Shown here one piece after another: positions 23,717 through 32,731 of a stretch of 35,767 bases of DNA. Source of the DNA: Roseburia sp. (GTDB taxonomy: Bacteria; Bacillota_A; Clostridia; Lachnospirales; Lachnospiraceae); the NCBI GenBank assembly GCA_017547315.1, contig JAFYQA010000119.1, forward strand, positions 1-35,767, in the 5' to 3' direction. Within the stretch, counting starts at the first letter, position 1; the number at the start of each line of letters is the position of its first letter. A program made the translations under genes and the position numbers. Under the pieces are notes generated by a model. The model was not told where the DNA came from and ran no database searches. It worked only from the letters and a program-made list of their open reading frames with translations.

Positions 23717-24121
23717 ATGAATCTGAGGAATCGTATCAAAGCAAGAAATGAAAAAAAGAGTCCGGCTATGGCATTAGGGATGGCACTGGCTATGATGTAT
23801 GTAGTGAGTGGGGTGTTGCTATTAGCGCTATCGGCATTGTTGTACAATTTTGAACTGAGTGAAGCAACAGTTAAAATTGGAGTGGTTGCAATTTATATTT
23901 TATCGGGATTTGTGGGCGGATTTTTGATGGGAAGACAGATGCAGGATAAAAAATACTTATGGGGTATCGTGGTTGGAGTAATCTATTTTGCATTACTATT
24001 CGTATTGTCGTTGCTGATGAAAGTGGGAGCAGGGGAAGAACTAACGATGGAGTTTGTTCGGATATTGACAACGTTATTATTGTGCGCCGTGTCTGGAATG
24101 GCTGGAGGAATGATAAGTTAA
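23717..24121 (+). CDS. TIGR04086-type membrane protein
   Basis: A 134-residue protein with four hydrophobic segments: MALGMALAMMYVVSGVLLLALSALLY, IGVVAIYILSGFVGGFLMG, LWGIVVGVIYFALLFVLSLL and ILTTLLLCAVSGMAGGMIS. The Gly-rich ends and a basic N-terminus match what I recall of TIGR04086 proteins, which in Clostridia are often coded near the Sec genes and the scfA/scfB loci. GGAG lies six bases before ATG 23717. It precedes secDF by 74 bases, with a TACAAT element (24147-24152, preceded by TGG) between them that could be an extended -10 for secDF. Function undescribed. Confidence 0.75.
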   Translation: MNLRNRIKARNEKKSPAMALGMALAMMYVVSGVLLLALSALLYNFELSEATVKIGVVAIYILSGFVGGFLMGRQMQDKKYLWGIVVGVIYFALLFVLSLLMKVGAGEELTMEFVRILTTLLLCAVSGMAGGMIS

Positions 24122-24195
24122 GCTTTTTTATTATGTAAAAGTATGGTACAATAAAAGGTAATATGATGTAGTACATATGTGAAAGGGTAATTGTA

Positions 24196-26358
24196 ATGAA
24201 AAAAGGAAAGGCAATGGTGGTAATGGCGTTGATTCTTGCTGCAGTGGTGGGACTTAGCTATTATGCATCGTTAATTTTAACTGCGACCGGGGCAAAAGGA
24301 GAGATGGCGATTCCGCTCGGGTTGGATTTGTCCGGTGGTGTGTCGATTACTTATCAGATTGTAGATGAGAATCCGACTGAAGAAGATATGAGTGATACTA
24401 TTTATAAGTTGCAGAAGCGTGTAGAAGGGTATAGTACGGAGTCTACGGTATATCAGGTGGGGGAAGATCGAATTACAGTAGAGATTCCGGGCGTATCGGA
24501 TGCGAATGCGATTTTAGAAGAACTTGGTAATCCGGGGTCTTTGCAATTTACAACCGAAGATGGCGAGATCTTTATGACAGGAGACCAGATTTCCAATGCA
24601 GAAGTTGCAGTGTCTGAGGATTTATATGGGAATAAGGAATATGTAGTAGCACTTACCATGACAGACGAAGGTGCGAAGATTTTCGCGGAAGTTACAAAAG
24701 CACATTTAGGTAGATTGCTTCCGATTATATATGATGGAGAAGTAATCAGCGAGCCTTATGTGCAGACAGTGATTACTGGCGGACAGGCGCAGATTTCGAA
24801 TATGGGGTCTTACGAGGAGGCAAATCTTTTGGCAACGCAGATTCGTGTTGGCTCATTATCACTAGAGTTACAAGAGTTAGAGTCATCTGTTGTAGGGGCA
24901 CAGTTGGGCAGTCAGGCGATTTCGACCAGCTTAAAAGCGGCAGTGATCGGTCTGATTTTGGTAATGCTTTTTATGATTGTAATGTACAGAGTGCCTGGAT
25001 TAGCAGCATCTGTTGCACTTGTTGTATATACTACGATAGTGATTGCGATATTATATTTATATGAGATTACGTTAACATTGCCGGGTATTGCAGGTATTAT
25101 TTTAGGTATCGGTATGGCAGTAGATGCCAATGTAATTGTTTTTTCACGTATCCGTGAAGAGATTGCAGAAGGCATGGGTATTATGACTTCCATAAAAAAT
25201 GGTTTTCAGAAGGCTATGTCAGCGATTCTCGATGGAAATATTACGACCTTTATCGCAGCTTTAGTATTGATGGGCTTGGGCTCTGGAAGTGTAAAAGGCT
25301 TTGCGTATACATTGATGATAGGTATTTTAGTATCTATGTTTAGTGCCATGGTGGTGACCCGCTATGTATTGTACGCGTTACATGGTTTGGGATTTTGTGA
25401 TGAGAAGTTTTATGGCAGAGAGAAAGAGAAAAAGAGTTTCGATTTTACTGGTAAAAAAGGATTATTCTTTGGGATTTCGATTACCTGTTTGGCTGTAGGT
25501 ATCATTACGATGGGCGTAAATCAGGTAAATGGAAGAGGCGCATTGAACTTTGGACTTGATTTTGTCGGAGGTACTTCTACCACAGCGGATTTTGGAGTAG
25601 ATTACACGATTGAAGAGATTGAAGAAACGATTATTCCGGAAGTGGCGGCTATAATAGGGTCTAATAATATCCAGGCGAATAAAGTAGAGACGACTACACA
25701 GGTTGCGATTAAGACGCCAACATTATCGTTAGAACAGAGAGAAGCGGTAAATGCGATGTTGGTTTCACGATTTGGAGTGGAGGCTGCTACAATTGAATGC
25801 CAGAATATTAGCTCACTGATTAGTAGTGAGATGCGTACAGATGCGATTGTGGCAGTGTTAGTATCGTGTGTATGTATGTTGATATATATATGGTTTCGTT
25901 TTTCAGATATTCGTTTTGCGGCAAGTGCAATTTTAGCGTTGGTTCATGATGTGTTGATTGTAATCGTGGTATATGGGATGCTTCGTATTTCGGTAGGTAA
26001 TACTTTTATTGCGTGTATTCTTACGATTGTAGGATATTCAATCAATGATACAATTGTTATTTTTGACCGTATTCGAGAGAATTTGGCACCGGTGAGAGGG
26101 GAACATACACCGGAGATATTAGAAAAAGTGGCAAACCTTAGTTTGACACAGACATTAGCACGAAGTATTCATACATCTATCACCACATTCATTATGGTGT
26201 TGATGCTTTATATATTAGGAGTTGTATCTATTCGTGAATTTGCATTACCGCTTATGGCAGGATTAATCAGTGGTGCATATTCGTCGGTATGTATTGCAAC
26301 GCAGTTCTGGTATGTGTTGAAGAAAAAGTTTCCTACAAGGGAAGTGGAAGAGTACTAA
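24196..26358 (+). CDS. secDF: protein translocase subunit SecDF (fused)
   Basis: A 720-residue single-chain SecDF, which uses the proton gradient to assist Sec-dependent export. The SecD half starts with one helix (AMVVMALILAAVVGLSYYA), then LGLDLSGGVSITYQI, the large external domain and five helices with AGIILGIGMAVDANVIVFSRIREE. The SecF half starts at about residue 425 with FGISITCLAVGIITMG, LDFVGGTSTTADFG and the second helix bundle with IVGYSINDTIVIFDRIREN. Both VDANV- and ND-containing helices that carry the proton-pathway acids are intact. The split form (secD plus secF) is more usual in many bacteria, fusion common in Firmicutes. GAAAGGG precedes ATG 24196. Confidence 0.96.
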   Translation: MKKGKAMVVMALILAAVVGLSYYASLILTATGAKGEMAIPLGLDLSGGVSITYQIVDENPTEEDMSDTIYKLQKRVEGYSTESTVYQVGEDRITVEIPGVSDANAILEELGNPGSLQFTTEDGEIFMTGDQISNAEVAVSEDLYGNKEYVVALTMTDEGAKIFAEVTKAHLGRLLPIIYDGEVISEPYVQTVITGGQAQISNMGSYEEANLLATQIRVGSLSLELQELESSVVGAQLGSQAISTSLKAAVIGLILVMLFMIVMYRVPGLAASVALVVYTTIVIAILYLYEITLTLPGIAGIILGIGMAVDANVIVFSRIREEIAEGMGIMTSIKNGFQKAMSAILDGNITTFIAALVLMGLGSGSVKGFAYTLMIGILVSMFSAMVVTRYVLYALHGLGFCDEKFYGREKEKKSFDFTGKKGLFFGISITCLAVGIITMGVNQVNGRGALNFGLDFVGGTSTTADFGVDYTIEEIEETIIPEVAAIIGSNNIQANKVETTTQVAIKTPTLSLEQREAVNAMLVSRFGVEAATIECQNISSLISSEMRTDAIVAVLVSCVCMLIYIWFRFSDIRFAASAILALVHDVLIVIVVYGMLRISVGNTFIACILTIVGYSINDTIVIFDRIRENLAPVRGEHTPEILEKVANLSLTQTLARSIHTSITTFIMVLMLYILGVVSIREFALPLMAGLISGAYSSVCIATQFWYVLKKKFPTREVEEY

Positions 26359-26385
26359 TTTGGTGGAGTTTTTAGGAGAAGGAAA

Positions 26386-28284
26386 ATGGGAAAACAGATT
26401 CTGGTTATGATGTGTGCCATTAATTTGGACAATCAGAGAAAATTACTAGAAGGAATGATTGAGGGAGCCAAAGAGACAGACAGTAACTTGTATGTTTTTA
26501 CGAATTACATCAGTTATAAGGATAAGCTAGAGCATGTTCAGGGATCATATCAGATTATGCAGCTTCCAGATTTTAAAGAGTTTGATGGTGTGATTATGGC
26601 AAGTAATACGATACAGTATCTTCCGACTGTGGAGTATTTGAGGAAAGCGATTCAGGAGAGTGGTATTGCAGCAGTAAATATTGATTTTGAGTTGCCGGAT
26701 ATGAGTTCTTTTTGTGTTTCTAGCTATGAAGCACAAATTGCCATGGTGGAGCATTTTATTAAAGAACATGGTGCAAAAGACATTGTCTATGTGGCAGGTA
26801 TTTTAGAGAGACCGGAAGGGAAGAAACGTTATCTTGCCTATTGTGATGCGATGAAAAAGCATGGATTGCCTGTAAAGCCAGAGAATATTTATGAGGGTGG
26901 TTTTGTAACGGATGGTGCAGAAAAAGTAGCGAGGTTACTTCTTAAGAGAGAAAAACTGCCGGAGTTTATCGTTTGTGCAAATGATGCAATGGCAGCAGCG
27001 ATTATCGATCAATTTAAGGAACATGGAATCCGAATTCCTGAGGATGTTAAAATCGCAGGATTTGATGATGCAGAGTTATGTGAGTTACAGAGTCCGTCGC
27101 TTACATCGGTTAATAAAAGACAGCATTATGTTGGTTATCAGGCTGTAAAAGAGATACATGCATTGATAGAGGGGAAACCGATAGAACACCATCTAATTCC
27201 ATGTGAACTTGTAATTCGTAAGAGCTGTGGTTGTAATGGAATAGAGATTTATGACTTGGATAAGTTGAAAGACCGTTATCTGCATACGCAGGTTGAGACT
27301 CAACGGACAGCAGATATTATGCGTAATATGTCGGCAGAATTTTCTGGTATGGAGAGGCCTGAAGAACTGGTGGATGCGGTGCAAAAGTATATAAGAGAAT
27401 TGAACTTGCCACAGTTTTATCTTGCGATGTGCGAAAGAGACAGTTTGTATGGCAAATCAGAGAATAATTTTACGGGAACAGTGGATTTGACACAAGTAAG
27501 TACGGATTATTCACAGGAGATAACGTTTGCTCTCTCGTATGAGAAGGGAGAGTTTCGTGAATACGGAAAAATAAAAAAAGGATTGGTATTGCCGGAAGAA
27601 CTTAGAAATCGTAGTGGCGGTAACTATTATGTGATAGCGCCTGTTTATTATCAGAGATGGTGCTATGGCTATTGCGTTTGTGCGAATAGCCGTTTTCCGT
27701 TAGAGTCGACTTTGTACTATGCATGTATCATGAATATTGGTATCGGTTTGGAAAATATTCGAAAATGGATGTTTATGAAAGATACAGTGGAACGATTGAA
27801 TGATATGTGGATATATGATACTATGACGGGCATTTATAACCGTGCAGGATTTTATTACCATGCAAAGTCTGTATTTGAGAAATGGAAAGAACAGAACGAA
27901 CGGATATTTATCGTGTTTGTGGATGTGGATGGCTTAAAGCCAGTAAATGATAATTTGGGACACGAGGCAGGAGATAATCTGATTCGTGAAATGGCAGAAG
28001 CAGTGAAGATGACAATGAATGAAAATCGTCTGGCAATGCGCTATGGCGGTGATGAGTTTGTCCTATTTGGCAGATGTGCAGAGGGAGAAACGGAGGAAAG
28101 CATTTTAGCGGAACTACGTGCCAATATGGAGCTGCGGAATCAGAACAGTCAGCATCCGTTTAAATTAAGTGCCAGTCTGGGTATTTCTATCTATGAAGCT
28201 GATAAGGTGAGCAAATTGGCGAAAATGGTAGAGATGGCTGACCAGAAGATGTACGAAGAGAAACGTAGGAAAAGAAAGAAATAA
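26386..28284 (+). CDS. cytosolic sugar-binding-fold / GGDEF diguanylate cyclase
   Basis: A 632-residue protein joining a LacI-type periplasmic-binding-protein fold (about 1-290) to a GGDEF domain (about 470-630). The ligand domain reads IVYVAGILERPEGKKRYLAYCDAM, PEFIVCANDAMAAAIIDQFKEHG and VKIAGFDDAELCELQSPSLTSV, as in LacI C-terminal domains, but no HTH, signal peptide or membrane helix is present. A linker of about 180 residues with some GAF-like character follows. The GGDEF motif is intact (554-558), with IYDTMTGIYNRAGF before it; no RxxD inhibitory site is seen. It probably makes c-di-GMP in response to a cytosolic sugar or metabolite. Starts 27 bases after secDF; AGGAGAAGG precedes the ATG. 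Confidence 0.88.
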   Translation: MGKQILVMMCAINLDNQRKLLEGMIEGAKETDSNLYVFTNYISYKDKLEHVQGSYQIMQLPDFKEFDGVIMASNTIQYLPTVEYLRKAIQESGIAAVNIDFELPDMSSFCVSSYEAQIAMVEHFIKEHGAKDIVYVAGILERPEGKKRYLAYCDAMKKHGLPVKPENIYEGGFVTDGAEKVARLLLKREKLPEFIVCANDAMAAAIIDQFKEHGIRIPEDVKIAGFDDAELCELQSPSLTSVNKRQHYVGYQAVKEIHALIEGKPIEHHLIPCELVIRKSCGCNGIEIYDLDKLKDRYLHTQVETQRTADIMRNMSAEFSGMERPEELVDAVQKYIRELNLPQFYLAMCERDSLYGKSENNFTGTVDLTQVSTDYSQEITFALSYEKGEFREYGKIKKGLVLPEELRNRSGGNYYVIAPVYYQRWCYGYCVCANSRFPLESTLYYACIMNIGIGLENIRKWMFMKDTVERLNDMWIYDTMTGIYNRAGFYYHAKSVFEKWKEQNERIFIVFVDVDGLKPVNDNLGHEAGDNLIREMAEAVKMTMNENRLAMRYGGDEFVLFGRCAEGETEESILAELRANMELRNQNSQHPFKLSASLGISIYEADKVSKLAKMVEMADQKMYEEKRRKRKK

Positions 28285-28301
28285 GAGAGAAGTAGAGTCA
28301 G

Positions 28302-28553
28302 ATGCTGATTTATTTGAGCTTAATAAATGTGACAGGATTTTTTCTGATGTGGGCAGATAAAAAACGGGCAAAGAAAGGTGCGTGGCGTATATCGGAAAAG
28401 ACGCTATTCGGCTGTGCGTTGCTAGGCGGCAGTTTAGGAACAACGGTTGGTATGCATGTATTTCATCACAAGACAAAGCATTGGTATTTTAAGTATGGAA
28501 TGCCATTGATTTTTGTGATACAAGTATTATTTATGAGTTACATAACTAATTAA
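28302..28553 (+). CDS. DUF1294 membrane protein
   Basis: An 83-residue protein with the DUF1294 pattern: a first helix ending FFLMWADKKRAKKGAWRISE, a second hydrophobic block LFGCALLGGSLGTTVGMHVFHHKTKHW, then the tail helix KYGMPLIFVIQVLF. Short proteins of this kind are found widely in Firmicutes without a known role. It starts 17 bases after the GGDEF gene, with GAGAGAAGTAGAG upstream, and ends at a terminator, so it is probably co-transcribed with that gene. Confidence 0.82.
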   Translation: MLIYLSLINVTGFFLMWADKKRAKKGAWRISEKTLFGCALLGGSLGTTVGMHVFHHKTKHWYFKYGMPLIFVIQVLFMSYITN

Positions 28554-28558
28554 TATAG

Positions 28559-28600
28559 CCGGAGTGTGGGTTCATAATTGACCACACTCCGGAACTTTTA
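28559..28600 (+). terminator. intrinsic terminator after the DUF1294 gene
   Basis: CCGGAGTGTGG (28559-28569) pairs perfectly with CCACACTCCGG (28582-28592), followed by AACTTTTATAT. Confidence 0.88.
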
Positions 28601-28606
28601 TATAAT
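28578..28606 (+). promoter_or_regulatory. glyA promoter embedded in the terminator
   Basis: TTGACC (28578-28583) lies in the loop and right arm of the terminator; a 17-base spacer leads to TATAAT (28601-28606). This would give glyA a leader of about 135 bases. Confidence 0.65.
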
Positions 28607-28656
28607 AAGAATAATTATACAAAAGACAAATGTTTTTCAAGGGAAGACATGTGAAG

Positions 28657-28745
28657 CAGGGGATTCGGATTTTGTTTCACAAAACAAGGAGGCTAAATCC
28701 TCTCCTCATCAGGGGATTCGGATTTTGCTTCGCAAAACAAGGAGG
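28657..28745 (+). repeat. tandem leader repeat with covarying hairpin, before glyA
   Basis: Two 36-bp direct copies (28657-28692 and 28710-28745, period 53) share the pattern AGGGGATTCGG, a hairpin and AAACAAGGAGG. Their only internal differences are C/T at 28728 versus 28675 and G/A at 28732 versus 28679, which pair in the stem TTTTGY-TTC-RCAAAA. Between them AGGAG can pair with CTCCT (around 28686-28706), masking the first Shine-Dalgarno. The second copy carries the real glyA ribosome site AAGGAGG. Confidence 0.7.
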
Positions 28746-28750
28746 ATTGT

Positions 28751-29989
28751 ATGTATACATTAGAGGATATTCAGGCAGTAGATATGGAAGTCGCACAGGC
28801 GATTACCGATGAATTTGAGAGACAGAGCAGTCATATTGAGTTGATTGCGTCAGAAAACTGGGTTAGTCCAGCAGTTATGTCTGCAATGGGCAGTGTTATG
28901 ACCAATAAATACGCAGAAGGTTATCCTGCAAAACGTTACTACGGCGGTTGCGAATGTGTAGATGTAGTAGAGGAATTAGCAAGAGAACGTGCAAAAGAAT
29001 TATTTGGCTGTGACTATGTCAATGTTCAGCCACATTCTGGTGCACAGGCAAATATGGCAGTGCAGTTTGCGATTTTAGAGCCAGGTGATACGGTTATGGG
29101 TATGAACTTAGACCATGGCGGACATTTAACACATGGTTCGCCAGTGAATTTCTCTGGTAAATATTTTAATATCGTTCCTTATGGTGTAAATGATGAAGGT
29201 TTCATAGATTATGATGAAGTAAGAAGACTTGCAGTAGAATGTAAGCCTAAGATGATTATTGCAGGTGCATCAGCTTATGCAAGAACAATCGACTTTAAAA
29301 AGTTTAGAGAAATCGCTGATGAAGTGGGTGCTGTATTGATGGTAGATATGGCACATATCGCAGGTTTGGTTGCAGCAGGACTTCATCCAAATCCAGTTCC
29401 ATATGCAGATGTAGTAACTACTACCACACATAAGACACTGCGTGGACCACGTGGTGGTATGATTTTATGTAATCAGGAAGCCGCAGACAAATATAATTTT
29501 AATAAAGCAATCTTCCCAGGTATTCAAGGTGGACCTCTTATGCATGTAATTGCGGCAAAAGCAGTATGTTTTAAAGAGGCATTACAGCCAGAGTTTAAAG
29601 AATATCAGCAGCAGATTATTGATAATGCACAGGCACTTTGCAAGGGCCTTATGGATAGAGGAATCAAGATTGTATCCGGTGGTACAGATAATCACTTGAT
29701 GCTTGTAGATTTGACAAACTATAACTTAACAGGAAAAGAAGTAGAGAAGTTATTAGATTCTGTTAATATCACATGTAATAAGAATACCATTCCAAATGAT
29801 CCAAAGTCTGCATTTGTAACGAGTGGTGTACGTCTTGGAACACCAGCGGTTACTTCGCGTGGTTTAAAGACAGACGATATGGATCAGATTGCAGAAGCAA
29901 TCGCTATGATGATTAAAGAAGGCGAAGCTGCTGCACCAAAGGCGAAAGCAATCGTTAAGGCATTGACAGAAAAATATCCGTTGAAATAA
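28751..29989 (+). CDS. glyA: serine hydroxymethyltransferase
   Basis: A 412-residue PLP enzyme that converts serine and tetrahydrofolate to glycine and methylenetetrahydrofolate. Clear family stretches are [76 protein letters not shown] with the PLP lysine Lys228, and [17 protein letters not shown] near the end. Length is normal. ATG 28751 follows AAGGAGG in the second copy of the leader repeat. The gene stands alone between a promoter-bearing terminator and a large inverted repeat. No glycine riboswitch architecture was recognised in the leader, although the leader is structured. Confidence 0.97.
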   Translation: MYTLEDIQAVDMEVAQAITDEFERQSSHIELIASENWVSPAVMSAMGSVMTNKYAEGYPAKRYYGGCECVDVVEELARERAKELFGCDYVNVQPHSGAQANMAVQFAILEPGDTVMGMNLDHGGHLTHGSPVNFSGKYFNIVPYGVNDEGFIDYDEVRRLAVECKPKMIIAGASAYARTIDFKKFREIADEVGAVLMVDMAHIAGLVAAGLHPNPVPYADVVTTTTHKTLRGPRGGMILCNQEAADKYNFNKAIFPGIQGGPLMHVIAAKAVCFKEALQPEFKEYQQQIIDNAQALCKGLMDRGIKIVSGGTDNHLMLVDLTNYNLTGKEVEKLLDSVNITCNKNTIPNDPKSAFVTSGVRLGTPAVTSRGLKTDDMDQIAEAIAMMIKEGEAAAPKAKAIVKALTEKYPLK

Positions 29990-29991
29990 TA

Positions 29992-30133
29992 TTTCGCTTA
30001 GAAATTTGATTTTAGATAAGAGCATTGAAAAATAAGTGGACTGTTCCAAAATGAAAGTTTATCGTAAAAATTTATTTTGGAATAGTTCACTTATTTTTTA
30101 CTCACGTTACGAAAATCAAATGACTAAGCGAAA
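29992..30133. repeat. 142-bp nested inverted repeat including the glyA terminator
   Basis: Outer arms: TTTCGCTTAG-N2-ATTTGATTTT (29992-30013) and AAAATCAAAT-N2-CTAAGCGAAA (30112-30133), 20 of 22 positions complementary. Inner hairpin: a 25-bp stem (30028-30052 with 30074-30098, two G-U pairs) ending in a T run at 30098, which should act as the glyA terminator. The arms start three bases after the glyA stop. No clear target-site duplication is seen. The remaining bases to 30268 hold no gene. Confidence 0.7.
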
Positions 30134-30187
30134 AAGTTTGTAACAATTTTGAAAAAGAATCTTAAGGAAAGTTTAAGTATTCTTGCC

Positions 30188-30239
30188 TTGCAATTTGTGG
30201 CAATTTTATATACAGTTAATGTATGAGAATGAATCATAC
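30188..30239 (+). promoter_or_regulatory. possible promoter and palindrome before the sugar ABC operon
   Basis: TTGCAA (30188-30193), a 17-base spacer and TACAGT (30211-30216) are a weak promoter candidate. Just downstream GTATGA (30221-30226) and TCATAC (30234-30239) form an inverted repeat with a 7-base centre that could be an operator. Confidence 0.35.
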
Positions 30240-30268
30240 ACTAGTATGTTTTTATGGAGGGCATATAT

Positions 30269-32731
30269 ATGACAAAAAAGAATTTAAAAAGAGGATTAGC
30301 AGCAGTTTTAGCAGTTGCTATGGGAATCGGTCTTACAGCCTGCGGTGGCAAGGATGTGGTAAGTTCTGATGAAAAATATTATCGTGCAGATTATCAGCAG
30401 AATTTGCCGGAAAATTATAAAGGGTTGAGTGGAACACCGAATATTTCAGGTGATACGATTTATTATGCAGCTAATACGAATGACTACAGAACATATGGTA
30501 TCTATTCTTACAATTTGAAGACAAAAGAAGAACGTACATATTTTGAAAAAACAGAGAGCGAAGAATATGATCCTTATGCAGACGGTATGAGTGTGGAACA
30601 GTATACCGTTGATGCGGATGGTAATGTATATCTTTATGCATATACATGGACAGTGGATACTTCTAATATCATAGAGTGGACAGATGCGACATTTGATGAT
30701 GTCCTTGATTTTATGACAGAGAGCTGGGGATATACGGAAGATATGGCGATTCAGGAATGGAATGATTATCTGGAAAAAAGCTATATCGAGCAGGGACTTG
30801 TAGATGCAGAGGGTAATGTAGATTATAATAAAGTTATGATGCAGTTTGATTCCTGGAACTTGGAGCGTACTTATAGCTATGATTTAGTTAAGTATGATGC
30901 ACAGGGCAATGAAGTATATACTGTCGAGATGTCGCAGGAATTAGGCGAAGATACTTACTCTTATATGCAGAATATGATGGCCGGTAAAGATGGTATGCTT
31001 TTTACTTTTGAAAACCGCTACGGCAATAATATGGATGAATACATTGTAAATGTATATGATGCCAATGGTGCGAAAAAGGGTGAATGTAAGTTAGATACCT
31101 GGGGCAATGGTATGGTTTTACTGACAGACGGAAGTGTGGGTGTGTTAGCTTATAACCAGGAAAATGGCGGTTACATGGTTTATGTGATTGATCCGGCTAC
31201 AATGCAGATTGCAAAAGAAATCGAACTTGGCGAATCTTATGTAGAAAGAATCATTGCATTAGACGAAGAACACTTTTTATATACAGCGAATGGTACTCTT
31301 TATAAATATAATACAACCACACAGGAACAGGAGTTGTTCTTAAACTGGGTGGATTGTGATATCCCAAGCAGTAGTGTAAGAGGATTCCAGTTATTAGAAG
31401 ATGGCAGACTTTTGGTTGCAACTTCTACTTATGATTATGTTACATATGAAAGTATTTCAGAATTAGCGTTTATAGAAGAGATTCCGGCAGAGGAAGCAGC
31501 GAAGATTAAATCGATTACACTTGCATGTATTAATTCAGAAGAACAGTTAGAACAGCAGGTAATCAAGTTAAATAAAAAGAATCCAGATACACGTATCCGC
31601 ATTAAGACATTCTGGGAAGAGATTAATTACGAAGAAGAAGATTATGAAGATGCAATGGCCAGATTCGTAACGAATATGGCATCCGACCCAGATGTAGATA
31701 TGATTTATTTTAATAGTTATTCGCCATATGCAGATATGATGAACTTTGCTTCCAAGGGATTGTTAATCGATTTGAATAAGTATCTTGATGCAGACGAAGA
31801 AGTAAAACGTGAAGATTTAATGGGAAGCATCTTAGATGCATGTAGTTATGGCGATAAATTAGTTGGTATGCCAACAGGTTTCTCTGTAAGTACGGTAATC
31901 GGTAAAGCATCTGATGTGGGTAGTGAACCTGGTTGGAGCTTTGCAGATATGAAGGCTTTATTAGAATCAAAAGAACCTGGAACACAGTTGTTCTATGGTG
32001 TGAATCGTCAATGGGCACTTAATATGTGCATGAACTTAGGTTATAAGCAGTTTATTGATTTAGAAAATACAAATTGTAATTTTAATACACAGGAGTTTAT
32101 TGATGTATTAGAATTTGCAAATCTGTTCCCAGAAGAGTTCAATTGGGAAAATGCAGAAGACGAAACCATTCTTATGAATCAGGGGAAGGTATTACTTGCA
32201 GCATACAGCCTTACTGATTTTGCACAGATTCAGCTTTATACAGAGATTTTTGGCGAAGAATTGACATATATCGGTTATCCTACTACAGAAGGAAACGGTG
32301 CACTTTTAACATTGGGTAGTACGTTTGCTATTACGAAAAATTGTGACCAGCCGGAACATGCATGGAAGTTGATTCGTGAGCATTTCCTTCCAAAAGAAGA
32401 GAGTGAGAATAACCATTATTATAGTTACAATTTATCTGTTCGTCATGATGAATTTGATAAATTCTGTGAGCAGGCTATGTCAGATGAAAATAATGGTTCA
32501 TGGGGTTGGGGAGATTTTGAAGTACAGATTAAACCAGCCACACAGGAACAGGTAGATGAAGTAAAAGCATTGATTGCTGGTATCACAGCAGTAGATGGTG
32601 CGATTTCAAATGATATTATGAACATTATTAATGAAGAAGCGGCAGGATATTTCTCTGGTCAGAAGACTGCAGAGCAGGTGGCAGAGACGATTCAGAGCCG
32701 TGTATGGGTATATTTAAGTGAAACAAACTAA
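30269..32731 (+). CDS. large ABC sugar-binding lipoprotein (820 aa)
   Basis: A secreted lipoprotein with lipobox LTAC (Cys25). It is about twice the length of a normal sugar-binding protein. Residues about 30-400 have repeated short strands with YDANG/YDAQG-like turns (DLVKYDAQGNEVYTVEM, VNVYDANGAKKGECKL), suggesting a beta-propeller. Residues about 405-820 look like SBP family 1: KSITLACINSEEQLEQQVIKLNKKNPDTRIRIKT, DPDVDMIYFNSYSPYADM, GDKLVGMPTGFSVSTVIGK, and GALLTLGSTFAITKNCDQPEHAWKLIREH. Probably captures a glycan or glycoside for the two permeases behind it. GGAGG eight bases upstream sets ATG 30269. The next gene overlaps its end. Confidence 0.85.
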   Translation: MTKKNLKRGLAAVLAVAMGIGLTACGGKDVVSSDEKYYRADYQQNLPENYKGLSGTPNISGDTIYYAANTNDYRTYGIYSYNLKTKEERTYFEKTESEEYDPYADGMSVEQYTVDADGNVYLYAYTWTVDTSNIIEWTDATFDDVLDFMTESWGYTEDMAIQEWNDYLEKSYIEQGLVDAEGNVDYNKVMMQFDSWNLERTYSYDLVKYDAQGNEVYTVEMSQELGEDTYSYMQNMMAGKDGMLFTFENRYGNNMDEYIVNVYDANGAKKGECKLDTWGNGMVLLTDGSVGVLAYNQENGGYMVYVIDPATMQIAKEIELGESYVERIIALDEEHFLYTANGTLYKYNTTTQEQELFLNWVDCDIPSSSVRGFQLLEDGRLLVATSTYDYVTYESISELAFIEEIPAEEAAKIKSITLACINSEEQLEQQVIKLNKKNPDTRIRIKTFWEEINYEEEDYEDAMARFVTNMASDPDVDMIYFNSYSPYADMMNFASKGLLIDLNKYLDADEEVKREDLMGSILDACSYGDKLVGMPTGFSVSTVIGKASDVGSEPGWSFADMKALLESKEPGTQLFYGVNRQWALNMCMNLGYKQFIDLENTNCNFNTQEFIDVLEFANLFPEEFNWENAEDETILMNQGKVLLAAYSLTDFAQIQLYTEIFGEELTYIGYPTTEGNGALLTLGSTFAITKNCDQPEHAWKLIREHFLPKEESENNHYYSYNLSVRHDEFDKFCEQAMSDENNGSWGWGDFEVQIKPATQEQVDEVKALIAGITAVDGAISNDIMNIINEEAAGYFSGQKTAEQVAETIQSRVWVYLSETN

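Noticed and set aside
28607..28750. Glycine riboswitch before glyA
   Set aside because: The leader shows short direct repeats and small hairpins, not the tandem aptamer architecture or conserved core of that class.
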